The position numbers and the translations under genes were made by a program. A model generated the notes under the pieces. That model saw nothing but the letters and a program-made list of their open reading frames with translations, did not search any database and was not told the origin of the DNA. Below, in pieces: positions 1-8,562 of a stretch of DNA of 52,333 nucleotides. This DNA is from Thiohalocapsa sp. (GTDB lineage Bacteria > Pseudomonadota > Gammaproteobacteria > Chromatiales > Chromatiaceae), in NCBI GenBank assembly GCA_028277725.1, contig JANQFX010000017.1:1-52333 (forward strand). Reading direction: 5' to 3'. How positions within the stretch are numbered: position 1 is the stretch's first letter; each line of letters starts with the position of its first letter.

Positions 1-407
1 CCAGGGGTGATCGGTGTGGTTTGGTCACCGTTCACCGTACCACCCCTGCCAGCCAACTCCAATATTTTCAGGGACTTGCGATGCGGGCGCCGTTTAAGCT
101 AGTGCCATTCGGGCCAGGCTCAATTGATCCAAGCAATTGCTCAACAATATGAGAAAAATCGGGTCGCCGGGGGCTTTTCTCACCCGGCTCCCACAACACC
201 CTGCAGGGGAAGGGTAGAGTAGAGAGCAGGCATCCCGGCAACCTTAGACTCCTACAGGAGACTATCACCCCATCAGTTCACGCCCATGCCGGCCGTACCA
301 AAAGAGCCTGCAGCCGACGCCAGAAGTGCCGCTCGCTACGCAAGCGCCACTTTGGGCGTCGCCTGGGGCTAGCGTTGGGCCACAACGAACGAAACACCTG
401 ACTTTCC
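1..407. other. Non-coding, hairpin-rich stretch at the window edge
   Basis: No convincing gene is seen here; the two short minus-strand frames read as low-quality arginine/serine-rich translations. The stretch holds several inverted repeats: 3-9 with 41-47 (7 bp, plus an inner 5-bp pair 12-16/33-37), CAATTG at 121-126 and 134-139, GAGAAAA/TTTTCTC at 151-157/175-181, and a long imperfect hairpin at 316-360 listed separately. The first may end a gene outside the window. Confidence 0.5.
316..360 (+). repeat. Long imperfect inverted repeat (21-base arms, 3-base loop)
   Basis: The arms at 316-336 and 340-360 pair at 18 of 21 positions, 17 Watson-Crick and one G-U, around the loop TAC. The single wobble is G-U when read as plus-strand RNA and would be C-A on the minus strand, which mildly favours a plus-strand transcript. 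Weaker pairing continues outward to about 308/368. It lies 48 bases before the small gene at 408. It could be a leader structure, a terminator without a U-tract, or a dispersed palindromic element. Confidence 0.6.
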
Positions 408-680
408 ATGGACTTCGAGATCGTTGGAAGCATCTCGACTAGCATGAACACACCCCACACAGAAGGTTCGTCGTTCGCTGTCTGCATCAATAATGACGGA
501 TATCCAGCCTCACTCGAAGTCGGAAAGATCTACGAGATTCTGGTTGATGAAGGCGCAGACTCGCTCGGGTACTTCCGAGTCGTAGACGAAAGCGGCAAGG
601 ATTACGCTTATGCAAAGGAGCGCTTCTACCCGTTGAGCATTCCTGAAGCCCTGGAACGGGCACTTTTCCGTGCGGCATGA
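408..680 (+). CDS. Small conserved hypothetical protein (about 90 aa)
   Basis: This is a 90-residue acidic, soluble protein with no signal peptide or membrane segment. The core runs from a Cys-Ile-Asn-Asn motif near residue 26 through a Leu-Glu-Val-Gly-Lys-Ile-Tyr segment to an Arg-Val-Val-Asp-Glu-Ser-Gly motif and an aromatic Tyr-Pro-Leu stretch. This layout recalls a family of roughly 70-residue proteins common in gammaproteobacteria, with a predicted small beta-barrel (SH3-like) fold and no known function. The start is uncertain: ATG 408 lacks a clear Shine-Dalgarno site and ATG 444 would keep the conserved core. No partner gene is visible, since the next gene runs convergently. The family resemblance is from memory; the function is unknown. 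Confidence 0.7.
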   Translation: MDFEIVGSISTSMNTPHTEGSSFAVCINNDGYPASLEVGKIYEILVDEGADSLGYFRVVDESGKDYAYAKERFYPLSIPEALERALFRAA

Positions 681-690
681 GCGGGGCACA

Positions 691-3600
691 TCAACCTTCA
701 GCCCGACTAGCCGCTCGGCCCGCCGTGCCCTGACACCCAACACCCTCTCCAGCCCCCTCTCGCCTTGTCCAGCGCCGCTCTGAGCGCCGCCGCTTGGGAT
801 CGGGCCCGCGCACCAACAGCACCGCGCTGAACAACCCCAGATAAAACAGCATCCCGGTGCGCGGGGCATCGACGACGCTGCCGACCATGCCGGCGCTGAA
901 GAGCCCGACCAGGGCCGCCGCGAAGGCCACGGCCTCCACCCGCCCTGCCCTGATCCCCGGCCACAGCACCAACACCGCCGCGACGAGCAAGCAGGCGAGC
1001 GCCACCAGCCCGAGCAGACCCTGCGCCACATAGGTCTCGACCAGCAGCTGATCGATGTGCCAGGCCTGCGCCTGATCTGTGACGAAGAGCCAGCGCGCCG
1101 CCCCCGACTCGAAGCCGCCGTTGTCCACCAGCTCGCGTCCATCGGCGCTTCGGAGGCTCAGATCGTCCACGTCGACGGTCCCCTGGCCCGCGTTATGGAT
1201 CGACAGCTTGACCTGCCCGCCGATCCAGCCACTGCCCCAGTCGCCGGTGGCCAGCTGCACGTCCATCGGCTGCCAGACATCGGGTGCGCTCGGCGACAAT
1301 CCGGCGCTCACACACTGGAAGGAATACAGCAGCGCTTTGTCACAGAGGAACAGCACGACCTTCGCATCCGAGGATGCGCCGCGCACCCGCGCGGACAGCC
1401 GATAGGGGGTCCCGGGTTGCACCGAGACGGGTTGATCCAAATAGACCGGCTGTCCTTGGCCGAGGCGCAGATAGGCGTTACCGCCCTCATCCAACACCTC
1501 GAAGGTCCCTGGTCGCGTCGCTGAGTTGCTCGCGAACAGCGCCAGCGTCGGATAGCGGCCGAAACCGGCGCCGAACAGGATCGCTCCGACTTCGCCCCCG
1601 GGCAGAGCAACGGCCCGCTCCCAGTGCCCCAGGCGCGATTCCAGGTCGACATCGATCTGCGCCAAGCGGTCTTCCGCGAATCCGCCGACGATCAAGGGCA
1701 ACAACGCCAGGCCAGCCAGCACCGGCAGCGCGATGGCCAAGAGCCAATGCCACCATCGCCGCAGCAGTCCACTGACCATCAGACCACCCACGAGCACTGC
1801 CACACCCACGCCGGCCCCCAGATATGCCCCTCGGGCGAAGGTGACGACCAGCACATAGCCCGTCAGTGCCGCGAGTGCCGCACCGAGCGCCTTGGCCCAC
1901 AACCGTTTGGCGGACAACTTCCAGCCGAGCAGCAGTGGCAGCGCAAAGGCGAGATAGGCGCCGATGTAGCCGCCACCGTCGTGCATGCTCGCGAACGGAC
2001 CAGTGGTCCGGAACTGGTTGCTCAGGTCGAAAAGCCCGATTCGGAGCAGCCGCTCCCAGAGCACTGCGACCGCGCTGGCCATCAGGCCGACAACAGCCCC
2101 GGCCAGCACCAACCGCGCCGCCGCGCTAGACCCCAGTCGACGACGGAAGCGCCGCAACAGCGGCACCGCCAACAGGGCCCACAGCAGCCCCTTGCCCTCG
2201 TGCCAGGGCGCGAGAATGGGATGGGACGAGGCCAGCGGCTGCTCACCGCCGGCGGACGGCGCAAGGCCGAGCGCCGTGGAGAGCACCCAGCTCAGCGCCA
2301 GCAGCACAAGCCCCGCGGCCACCCAGGCGTTCGGCAGCCGCGCCGGCCTGATCCCCGACAAACGCAGCCCGACCACCGCGAGACCGGTCAGCATGAACAG
2401 ATCGAAGGCGCTGAGCAGCACTCGACCGCTCCAGGGGGTCAGATCCAGCACCGGCAAGGCGACCGGCACCAACAGAAGCCAGAGCCAGGGCCAGCGCCAC
2501 AGCACGACGGCGAACGCGGCGAGGGACAACCCGAGCCAGACCTGCCACACCGGATACAGCACCAGCCCCGTCAACGCGAGGCCACCGGCGCCCAGCGCAT
2601 ACAGGTAGCCGAGCGGCGTCGGCTCCGGTAGGGGGGCGTCCTCCGGCTGATCCAACCGATATCGGCGTCCGCGCGCTGGTCTCGGTGCACTTTCGTCGGC
2701 GTGCGCCAGCGGCGGCGGTGGATTCGAGGGGTGGCCCGGTATCGCGCGCGTTTCGATCCTTGTTCCAAACTCCTGCGCCGTCGCTCGCACTCGCTGTGGC
2801 CGCCGCAAGGGATCCGGGGCCGGTTCCGGAGCTGGACCGCGCATTGGACCAGCAAGCCCTAGGTGCTCAGGAACGCGCTCAAGCGGCGCTTGGGGCTGCT
2901 GTTCCAGCCGAGGACGCAACCCTCGGCCGAACCCGGCAAGCGGCGATTGGACCGCAGGCCCGGGCACCCAGGTCTCGGCGGCCGCCTGACGCAATGCCCG
3001 AGAGAACCACAGGGCCGCAGCGAAGGCGAACCAGGCACCCACCGGAGCGATGAGCAGATTGGTCGGGTCCGGTCGCGCGCCGGGGGCGAAGAGCTTTCCG
3101 CACTCGATCACCAACGCCAGCAGCAGCGCCGCCCCGATCACCAGCATCGCCCCGGTACGACGATGGGGCAATGCGAGCGCCCGCGCCCAGAAGGCAATAC
3201 CCACCGGCACGTATAGGGCGAGCTGCGACAGCAGGCTCATCATAGCCACCGGTTCGGACGTCCAATAATGGTAGTAGAAGGGAATCCAGCCCAGTTCGCC
3301 GAGCCTCGACAAGGCCGCCCCCAGCTCCCGCCAAGGCCAGGACCACCACCCCGATAGGACGGTCAGGCCTGCGAGGTAGGGCAACAGCAGCCAGGGCACC
3401 GCACGCCAGACAAGATCGGCGAGCAACTGCACGGGCAAGCGCGTCATCAACAGCCGCGCCGTAGCGCCGCCGAGCAGAACGCCACCGCCTCGCAGCAGCA
3501 CGGACAGCCCCTGGCTCTTGCCGGACACCAGGAGCAGTTGCAGCGGCTCCAGGATCAGGCCGACCGACAGACCCATCAACAAGAGCTGCCACAGCGGCCA

Positions 3601-4320
3601 ACGGGGATAGAGCAGCGCCAGCAGCAGGCCGAGCGGTGCGATGACCAGCACCTCCGCCAGCCAGAAGGCCGCACAGCGAAGCCAGCTCGCACAGCCGCCG
3701 GCCAACCAGGCATTCGAGACATTTGCCAGTTGCGCCTGCAGTTCCGCGCCGGACACGACGAAGTCGTAGGGAAAGAGCGACAAGAGCAGGTAACCGGCGA
3801 AAAACAGTATCAACGCCGCAACCATGGACGCCCGTCCACCCTGAGCGAAGGCCCGGCCGAGTTCCACGACACGCCAGCGCCCGAGCAACCAGACGAGTAC
3901 CCCGATGGCGGAACCGATGCCTTCCGCCAGGAGGTCATTCAACGACACCGTCCGCGGCGCGAAGAAGATCTGCGTGAACTCGACCGCGACGGCGATACCC
4001 AGGCAAAGGGCAAAGACCAGGACAGCACCGAGGACGGCCCAATGGGTCCGAATACGCAGCCCTAGCAGGGTGGCGCATCCGAGGAAGGCCAGCGGCACAT
4101 AGAGCACGATGTTGGCGACCCAGTCCGCACGGGAGCCCGCGTCGAGATCCAGGAAGTCGATGTTGGAGAAGCGCGCGACGGCCGCGTCCCAAGGCACAGG
4201 TCGCCACTCGAGCGGGACCAGGCTGCCGTAGACAACGAACAGCAGATAGACGAGAAAGAGCAGCCACCAGCGAGGCATGCTTTCGGTCGAGGCCGACGGC
4301 GGCACGGGTGTGGTCGGCAT
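691..4320 (-). CDS. VanZ-like (three units) / O-antigen ligase-like fusion membrane protein
   Basis: This 1209-residue polytopic protein has two halves joined by a Pro/Arg-rich linker (about 450-565). The N-terminal half contains three VanZ-like units at about 16-150, 165-290 and 340-440. Each has an Asn/Leu-Tyr-Val-Pro-type helix and then a Glu-rich helix with a short Ser/Asn/Gly loop (for example EFTQIFFAP at 114-122 and ECGKLFAPG at 406-414). The C-terminal half resembles O-antigen ligase/polymerase (WaaL/Wzy): TFARGAYLG near 827, RLGHWERA near 896, GAGFG near 917, and a periplasmic Trp-His-Ile motif at 1087-1089 before the last helices. Residues about 937-1080 form a beta-rich insert resembling a carbohydrate-binding jelly roll. 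Role inferred: surface polysaccharide assembly. No glycosyltransferases are adjacent, so substrate and pathway are unknown. The C-terminus is basic and low complexity. Confidence 0.75.
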   Translation of the reverse strand: MPTTPVPPSASTESMPRWWLLFLVYLLFVVYGSLVPLEWRPVPWDAAVARFSNIDFLDLDAGSRADWVANIVLYVPLAFLGCATLLGLRIRTHWAVLGAVLVFALCLGIAVAVEFTQIFFAPRTVSLNDLLAEGIGSAIGVLVWLLGRWRVVELGRAFAQGGRASMVAALILFFAGYLLLSLFPYDFVVSGAELQAQLANVSNAWLAGGCASWLRCAAFWLAEVLVIAPLGLLLALLYPRWPLWQLLLMGLSVGLILEPLQLLLVSGKSQGLSVLLRGGGVLLGGATARLLMTRLPVQLLADLVWRAVPWLLLPYLAGLTVLSGWWSWPWRELGAALSRLGELGWIPFYYHYWTSEPVAMMSLLSQLALYVPVGIAFWARALALPHRRTGAMLVIGAALLLALVIECGKLFAPGARPDPTNLLIAPVGAWFAFAAALWFSRALRQAAAETWVPGPAVQSPLAGFGRGLRPRLEQQPQAPLERVPEHLGLAGPMRGPAPEPAPDPLRRPQRVRATAQEFGTRIETRAIPGHPSNPPPPLAHADESAPRPARGRRYRLDQPEDAPLPEPTPLGYLYALGAGGLALTGLVLYPVWQVWLGLSLAAFAVVLWRWPWLWLLLVPVALPVLDLTPWSGRVLLSAFDLFMLTGLAVVGLRLSGIRPARLPNAWVAAGLVLLALSWVLSTALGLAPSAGGEQPLASSHPILAPWHEGKGLLWALLAVPLLRRFRRRLGSSAAARLVLAGAVVGLMASAVAVLWERLLRIGLFDLSNQFRTTGPFASMHDGGGYIGAYLAFALPLLLGWKLSAKRLWAKALGAALAALTGYVLVVTFARGAYLGAGVGVAVLVGGLMVSGLLRRWWHWLLAIALPVLAGLALLPLIVGGFAEDRLAQIDVDLESRLGHWERAVALPGGEVGAILFGAGFGRYPTLALFASNSATRPGTFEVLDEGGNAYLRLGQGQPVYLDQPVSVQPGTPYRLSARVRGASSDAKVVLFLCDKALLYSFQCVSAGLSPSAPDVWQPMDVQLATGDWGSGWIGGQVKLSIHNAGQGTVDVDDLSLRSADGRELVDNGGFESGAARWLFVTDQAQAWHIDQLLVETYVAQGLLGLVALACLLVAAVLVLWPGIRAGRVEAVAFAAALVGLFSAGMVGSVVDAPRTGMLFYLGLFSAVLLVRGPDPKRRRSERRWTRREGAGEGVGCQGTAGRAASRAEG

Positions 4321-4432
4321 GCGGCTGCGGTCACGCCGAGTGCGGCGGTGGATACCAGAGGAAGATCGGGTGAAACGCCCGGCGGCCAGGAATCGTCTTT
4401 GCCCAGCCGACCATGGCCGTCAGGCCTGCATC

Positions 4433-5440
4433 CTACCCGACAGCAGAGTCGGTGGCGGAATCGATTGCTCTGCGTGCGAATCGCCGCGTTGCGTAGCCGA
4501 TCCAGACGGGGTAGACCGCGAACACCAGCAGCAACAGCACCGCCCCGTAGGCCAGTGCGTATCGGCCGAACAGCGCCAGACCGCTGGATTCAAGATAGGC
4601 CGTGCGGGTAACGCTGAGCAGAAAGCCCAGCGCGGACAGGTTCGACTCCGGCCCAAGAACGCGCGGCTCCAGCGCCAGAAAGAGCACGCCGAAACTCAAC
4701 GGCAGCAGCAGAATGACACCGAAGGACACGGCCAGGGTACCCGTGAAGACCCCGGAAAGCCGCTCGGCGATCATCGACGCCGCGAAGGCCAGGAGCAGCA
4801 TCCAAAAACTCAGGCCGATCCAGGCCAACGGATACGCGTCTGTACGCAGCAACTCGGTGACGTTCTCGGTCGCCGCCATGCCCACGACCACCCAGTAACC
4901 AAACGCGAGAAAGAGCACCGCGAACAGCAGCCACCAAAGGAAACGCTGCGGCTCGAACGAGCGCGTAATGGCGTACAAGAGTGCGGTACCGCCGGACACG
5001 GGCACCGACACAGCCATGAAGACACCGATGAACCGCACCAGCCGCTCCAGCTCGGGCGCCATCCCCCAGACCGGCAGGCCGACCAGATCGTGCACGCTCG
5101 CGATGGGCGTGGCGAACCGGAACAGCAGGAACACCAGGACGGCATGCAGCAGGATGCCGATTGGATACAGCCAGGCCCAGGGGCTCGGGTCGCGCACCAG
5201 CTGCAGCCCGAGAAGGGCCGGCGGCGCCAGGGCCAGAAGAACGAGCACCGCGAACAGGAACGCCTGCGGTAGGCTCGGCGAGGCGCCGAAGAGCTCCCGG
5301 ATATGGTACGGCGCACCCGGCGCCAGGGCGACGCCATACAGGAGCACGGTGGCCACCACCAGCACCACGGCCGTCCGCAACGACCAGAAGGCGATGGCCT
5401 CACGCCTGCCTGATTCGCCGAAGGAACGGTGCGGGTTCAT
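4433..5440 (-). CDS. Polytopic membrane protein of unknown function
   Basis: This 335-residue hydrophobic protein has about eight predicted transmembrane segments separated by short polar loops. I do not recognise the family. A loop near residues 110-135 carries a conserved-looking Ser-Val-His-Asp-Leu-Val-Gly stretch followed by Trp-Gly and Glu-Leu-Glu-Arg. The gene lies between nuoN (45 bases upstream) and the VanZ/O-antigen-ligase fusion (112 bases downstream), all on one strand, so it could be read through from nuo or paired with the fusion protein. No sign of an enzyme active site or cofactor motif is seen. Membrane location is confident; role is unknown. Confidence 0.7.
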   Translation of the reverse strand: MNPHRSFGESGRREAIAFWSLRTAVVLVVATVLLYGVALAPGAPYHIRELFGASPSLPQAFLFAVLVLLALAPPALLGLQLVRDPSPWAWLYPIGILLHAVLVFLLFRFATPIASVHDLVGLPVWGMAPELERLVRFIGVFMAVSVPVSGGTALLYAITRSFEPQRFLWWLLFAVLFLAFGYWVVVGMAATENVTELLRTDAYPLAWIGLSFWMLLLAFAASMIAERLSGVFTGTLAVSFGVILLLPLSFGVLFLALEPRVLGPESNLSALGFLLSVTRTAYLESSGLALFGRYALAYGAVLLLLVFAVYPVWIGYATRRFARRAIDSATDSAVG

Positions 5441-5484
5441 GCCTGCGGCGACCTCCTGCTACGGGTGCGACTCGATCAGGGTCA

Positions 5485-6933
5485 TCAGCCGAAAAAGGCC
5501 CTTTCACAGAGCCCGAGCAGCGCCGCCGGGAACATGCCCAACGCCAACATCGAGAGGCCGTTCAAACTCACCGCGATGCGGGCGTCGCGACTGCCATCGA
5601 TGGGCGCCTCCAGGACCGGCTTGTCGAAGTAGATCATCTTGACGACGCGCAGGTAGTAGAAGGCGCCGACAATGGAGAGCGCGACCGCGATCAAGGCCAG
5701 CCACACCATACCCACATCGATCACGGCCTCCAGCACCAGCAGCTTGGCCATGAACCCGACCAGCGGCGGGACGCCGGCCATGGAGAACATCACCAGAGTC
5801 ATCATCGCCGCAAGCCAGGGGTCGCGGTCACTGAGCCCCTTGAGGTCCTCCAATTGCTCGGCCTCGAAGCCCTTGTGCGACATCATCACGAGCACACCAA
5901 AGGCGCCCGCGGCCATCAGCGCATAGACGACCGCATAGAACATGGCCGCCGCGTAGCCGCCCTGGGTCCCCGCCAGGAGCCCGAGGAAGATGAAGCCGAC
6001 GTGCGAGATGGTCGAGTAGCCGAGCATCCGCTTGATGTTGCTCTGGGCGATGGCGACGACGTTGCCGATGGTCATGGACAGCACCGACAGGATGATCAGG
6101 ATCTCGGACGACTGCTGTGCCAGCGCCGGGAGTGCATCGAGCAGGACACGCGCCGCCATGGCGAATGCCGCGACCTTGGGGGCGCTGGAGAGGAACAGCG
6201 CCACCGGCGCCGGTGCGCCCTGGTAGACATCCGGTATCCACATGTGGAATGGCACGGCGCCGAACTTGAACCCGATGCCGATGATGACGAACACCAGCCC
6301 GAAGATCAGGATGCGATCGTCCGACGCCTCGGCACCGATGGCCTCGGCGATGGCCGGGAAGTCCAAGTGCCCGGTGGCGCCGTAGAGCATGGAGATGCCG
6401 TACAGCAGCATGCCGGACCCCAGCGCGCCGAGCACGAAGTACTTCATCGCCGCCTCGGCGCCGCTGGAGGAGTCCCGATTGAAGGCGACCAGTGCATACA
6501 GGCAGAGCGCGAGCAGTTCCAGGCCCAGATAGAGCGACAGGAAACCGTTCGCCGAGATCATGATCAGGATGCCGAGCAGCGAGAACAGCACCAGCACGTG
6601 GAACTCGCCTACCCACATATCGCGATCGCGGAGGTAACGCGCCGAGTAGGCGAAGGCGAGTAGCGTCACCACCAGCACCACGACCTTGAGTAGATCGCTC
6701 ATGGGGTCGCGGACGAAGGCCGAGCCGAAGGCCAGGGTCGACTCGGCACCATAGCTGCTACCCACCAGGCCGACCGCGCCGATGGCGAGCACCAGGCCGA
6801 CGAAGCTGATCAGCTGGTTGAGGTCCTTCCTGTCCGCGGGGAGGTAGAGGTCAGCCACCAGCACCGTACAGGCGGTGATGAGGATGACCAACTCCGGCAG
6901 GAGCGTGAACAGATCGATTGTTTGAAAACTCAT
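5485..6933 (-). CDS. nuoN: NADH-quinone oxidoreductase subunit N
   Basis: This 482-residue antiporter-like membrane subunit of complex I carries one of the three proton channels in the membrane arm. It has about 14 transmembrane helices, the conserved Glu in the helix near residue 130 (Tyr-Leu-Gly-Leu-Glu-Leu), and the Lys-containing helices typical of the MrpA/D-like fold (Gly-Phe-Lys-Phe-Gly-Ala-Val-Pro-Phe-His). Length matches E. coli NuoN (485). It is the last gene of the nuo operon, 25 bases after nuoM. No truncation or frameshift is seen. Confidence 0.97.
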   Translation of the reverse strand: MSFQTIDLFTLLPELVILITACTVLVADLYLPADRKDLNQLISFVGLVLAIGAVGLVGSSYGAESTLAFGSAFVRDPMSDLLKVVVLVVTLLAFAYSARYLRDRDMWVGEFHVLVLFSLLGILIMISANGFLSLYLGLELLALCLYALVAFNRDSSSGAEAAMKYFVLGALGSGMLLYGISMLYGATGHLDFPAIAEAIGAEASDDRILIFGLVFVIIGIGFKFGAVPFHMWIPDVYQGAPAPVALFLSSAPKVAAFAMAARVLLDALPALAQQSSEILIILSVLSMTIGNVVAIAQSNIKRMLGYSTISHVGFIFLGLLAGTQGGYAAAMFYAVVYALMAAGAFGVLVMMSHKGFEAEQLEDLKGLSDRDPWLAAMMTLVMFSMAGVPPLVGFMAKLLVLEAVIDVGMVWLALIAVALSIVGAFYYLRVVKMIYFDKPVLEAPIDGSRDARIAVSLNGLSMLALGMFPAALLGLCERAFFG

Positions 6934-6958
6934 GCGCCGATTCCAGTGATCCGATGCG

Positions 6959-8539
6959 TCATTCGGCGGCCGCGGCCGTCGGTAAGGCGACCTGGGTGAC
7001 GGTGGCGGAACCGTCCGCCAGCGGCGGCAGCTTGCTCACCTGCACCTGTTGCACCAGGTGCTCGATGGACGGCGCCATCACGTCCACCAGCGGTTTCGGC
7101 CAAAGACCGATGGCCAGGGTCGCCGCGGCCAGCACGCCGAGGTTCAGGGTCTCGCGCCGGTCGAGGTCCTTGAGGGCCGCCACCTGATCATTGCCCACCG
7201 GGCCGAAGATGACCCGCTTGACCATCCACAGCGTGAAGGCCGCCGCCAGGATCAGGGTCGTCGCCGCCAGCAATGCGTACCAGAAGTCCGCACGGAAGGC
7301 CGCGAGCACCACCATGAACTCGCCGACGAAGCCGGAGGTGCCCGGCAGGCCCGCATTGGCCATCGCGAAGAAGACGACGAAGGCACCGAACCAGGGCATG
7401 GTGTTGATCACACCACCGTAGTCGGCGATCTGGCGGGAGTGCATGCGGTCGTAGAGCACGCCGACGCAGAGGAACAGCGCCCCGGAGATGAACCCGTGCG
7501 AGATCATCTGAACCATGCCGCCCTCGATGCCCATCACCGCCCCTTCGGCACTGCCCGTATGCCGCACGATGGCGAAGACCACGAAGAACCCGAGGGTCAC
7601 GAAGCCCATGTGGGCGATGGACGAATAGGCGATGAGCTTCTTCATGTCCTGCTGCACCAGCGCCACCAGGCCGATGTAGATCACCGCGATCAGCGACAGG
7701 GTAATGATCAGCCAGTCCAGCTCCGCGCTCGCGTCGGGCGTGATGGGCAGGCTGAAGCGCAGGAAGCCATAGCCGCCGATCTTCAGCATGATGGCCGCCA
7801 GGATGACCGAACCGCCGGTGGGCGCCTCCACGTGCGCGTCCGGAAGCCAGGTATGCACCGGAAACATGGGCACCTTGACCGCGAAGGCGAGCAGGAAGGC
7901 GATGAAGATCAGCACCTGCGCCGACATGCCCAGCTGCAGCCCGTGGAAGTCCAGGATGCTGAAGCTGTCGGCCTGGAAGAACATGTAGATCAGCGCGATC
8001 AACATGAACACCGAGCCGAAGAAGGTGTAGAGGAAGAACTTGATGGTCGCGTAGACCCGATTCGGCCCACCCCAGACCCCGATGATGATGAACATCGGGA
8101 TCAGCATCGCCTCCCAGAAGAAGTAGAACAGGATGGCATCCAGCGCCGAGAAGACGCCGACCATGATGCCCTCCATGATCAGGAAGGCGCCCATGTAGTA
8201 GGAAGGCCGGTAGGTGATCACCTCCCAGCCGGCGATGATCACGAAAATGGTGATGAAGGTCGTCAGCAGGATCAACGGCATCGAGATGCCATCGACGCCG
8301 AGGAAGTACTCCACCTTGATGGCCGGAATCCAGCTCGCCCGCTCGACGAACTGCATGTCCGCCGTGCTCGAGTCGAACAGGAACCACAACGGCAGGCTCA
8401 CGACGAATGCGAGCACGGCGACGACCAGCGCGAGGCGTTTGGTGAATTCGGCGGCCTTGTCGCCGTTCGCAATGACGGCGAAGCCGCCGATTATGGGCAG
8501 CCAGATGACCAGGCTCAGCCAGGGGAACTGGGGCAGCAT
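6959..8539 (-). CDS. nuoM: NADH-quinone oxidoreductase subunit M
   Basis: This 526-residue antiporter-like proton-pumping subunit of complex I sits in the cytoplasmic membrane. The family landmarks are present: a Phe-Phe-Trp-Glu-Ala-Met helix with the essential Glu near residue 145, a Lys-Val-Pro-Met-Phe-Pro-Val-His-Thr-Trp-Leu-Pro motif with the channel Lys, and the Pro-Gly-Thr-Ser-Gly-Phe-Val-Gly-Glu-Phe stretch near residue 405. Length is close to E. coli NuoM (509). It follows nuoL by 23 bases and precedes nuoN by 25, consistent with one transcript. Confidence 0.97.
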   Translation of the reverse strand: MLPQFPWLSLVIWLPIIGGFAVIANGDKAAEFTKRLALVVAVLAFVVSLPLWFLFDSSTADMQFVERASWIPAIKVEYFLGVDGISMPLILLTTFITIFVIIAGWEVITYRPSYYMGAFLIMEGIMVGVFSALDAILFYFFWEAMLIPMFIIIGVWGGPNRVYATIKFFLYTFFGSVFMLIALIYMFFQADSFSILDFHGLQLGMSAQVLIFIAFLLAFAVKVPMFPVHTWLPDAHVEAPTGGSVILAAIMLKIGGYGFLRFSLPITPDASAELDWLIITLSLIAVIYIGLVALVQQDMKKLIAYSSIAHMGFVTLGFFVVFAIVRHTGSAEGAVMGIEGGMVQMISHGFISGALFLCVGVLYDRMHSRQIADYGGVINTMPWFGAFVVFFAMANAGLPGTSGFVGEFMVVLAAFRADFWYALLAATTLILAAAFTLWMVKRVIFGPVGNDQVAALKDLDRRETLNLGVLAAATLAIGLWPKPLVDVMAPSIEHLVQQVQVSKLPPLADGSATVTQVALPTAAAAE

Positions 8540-8562
8540 GTCTTAGGTGTCTCCTCGACCGG

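Noticed and set aside
2885..3601. Other medium-length frames inside the VanZ/O-antigen-ligase gene
   Set aside because: They are shadows in other frames of one continuous 1209-codon frame with consistent membrane-protein composition.
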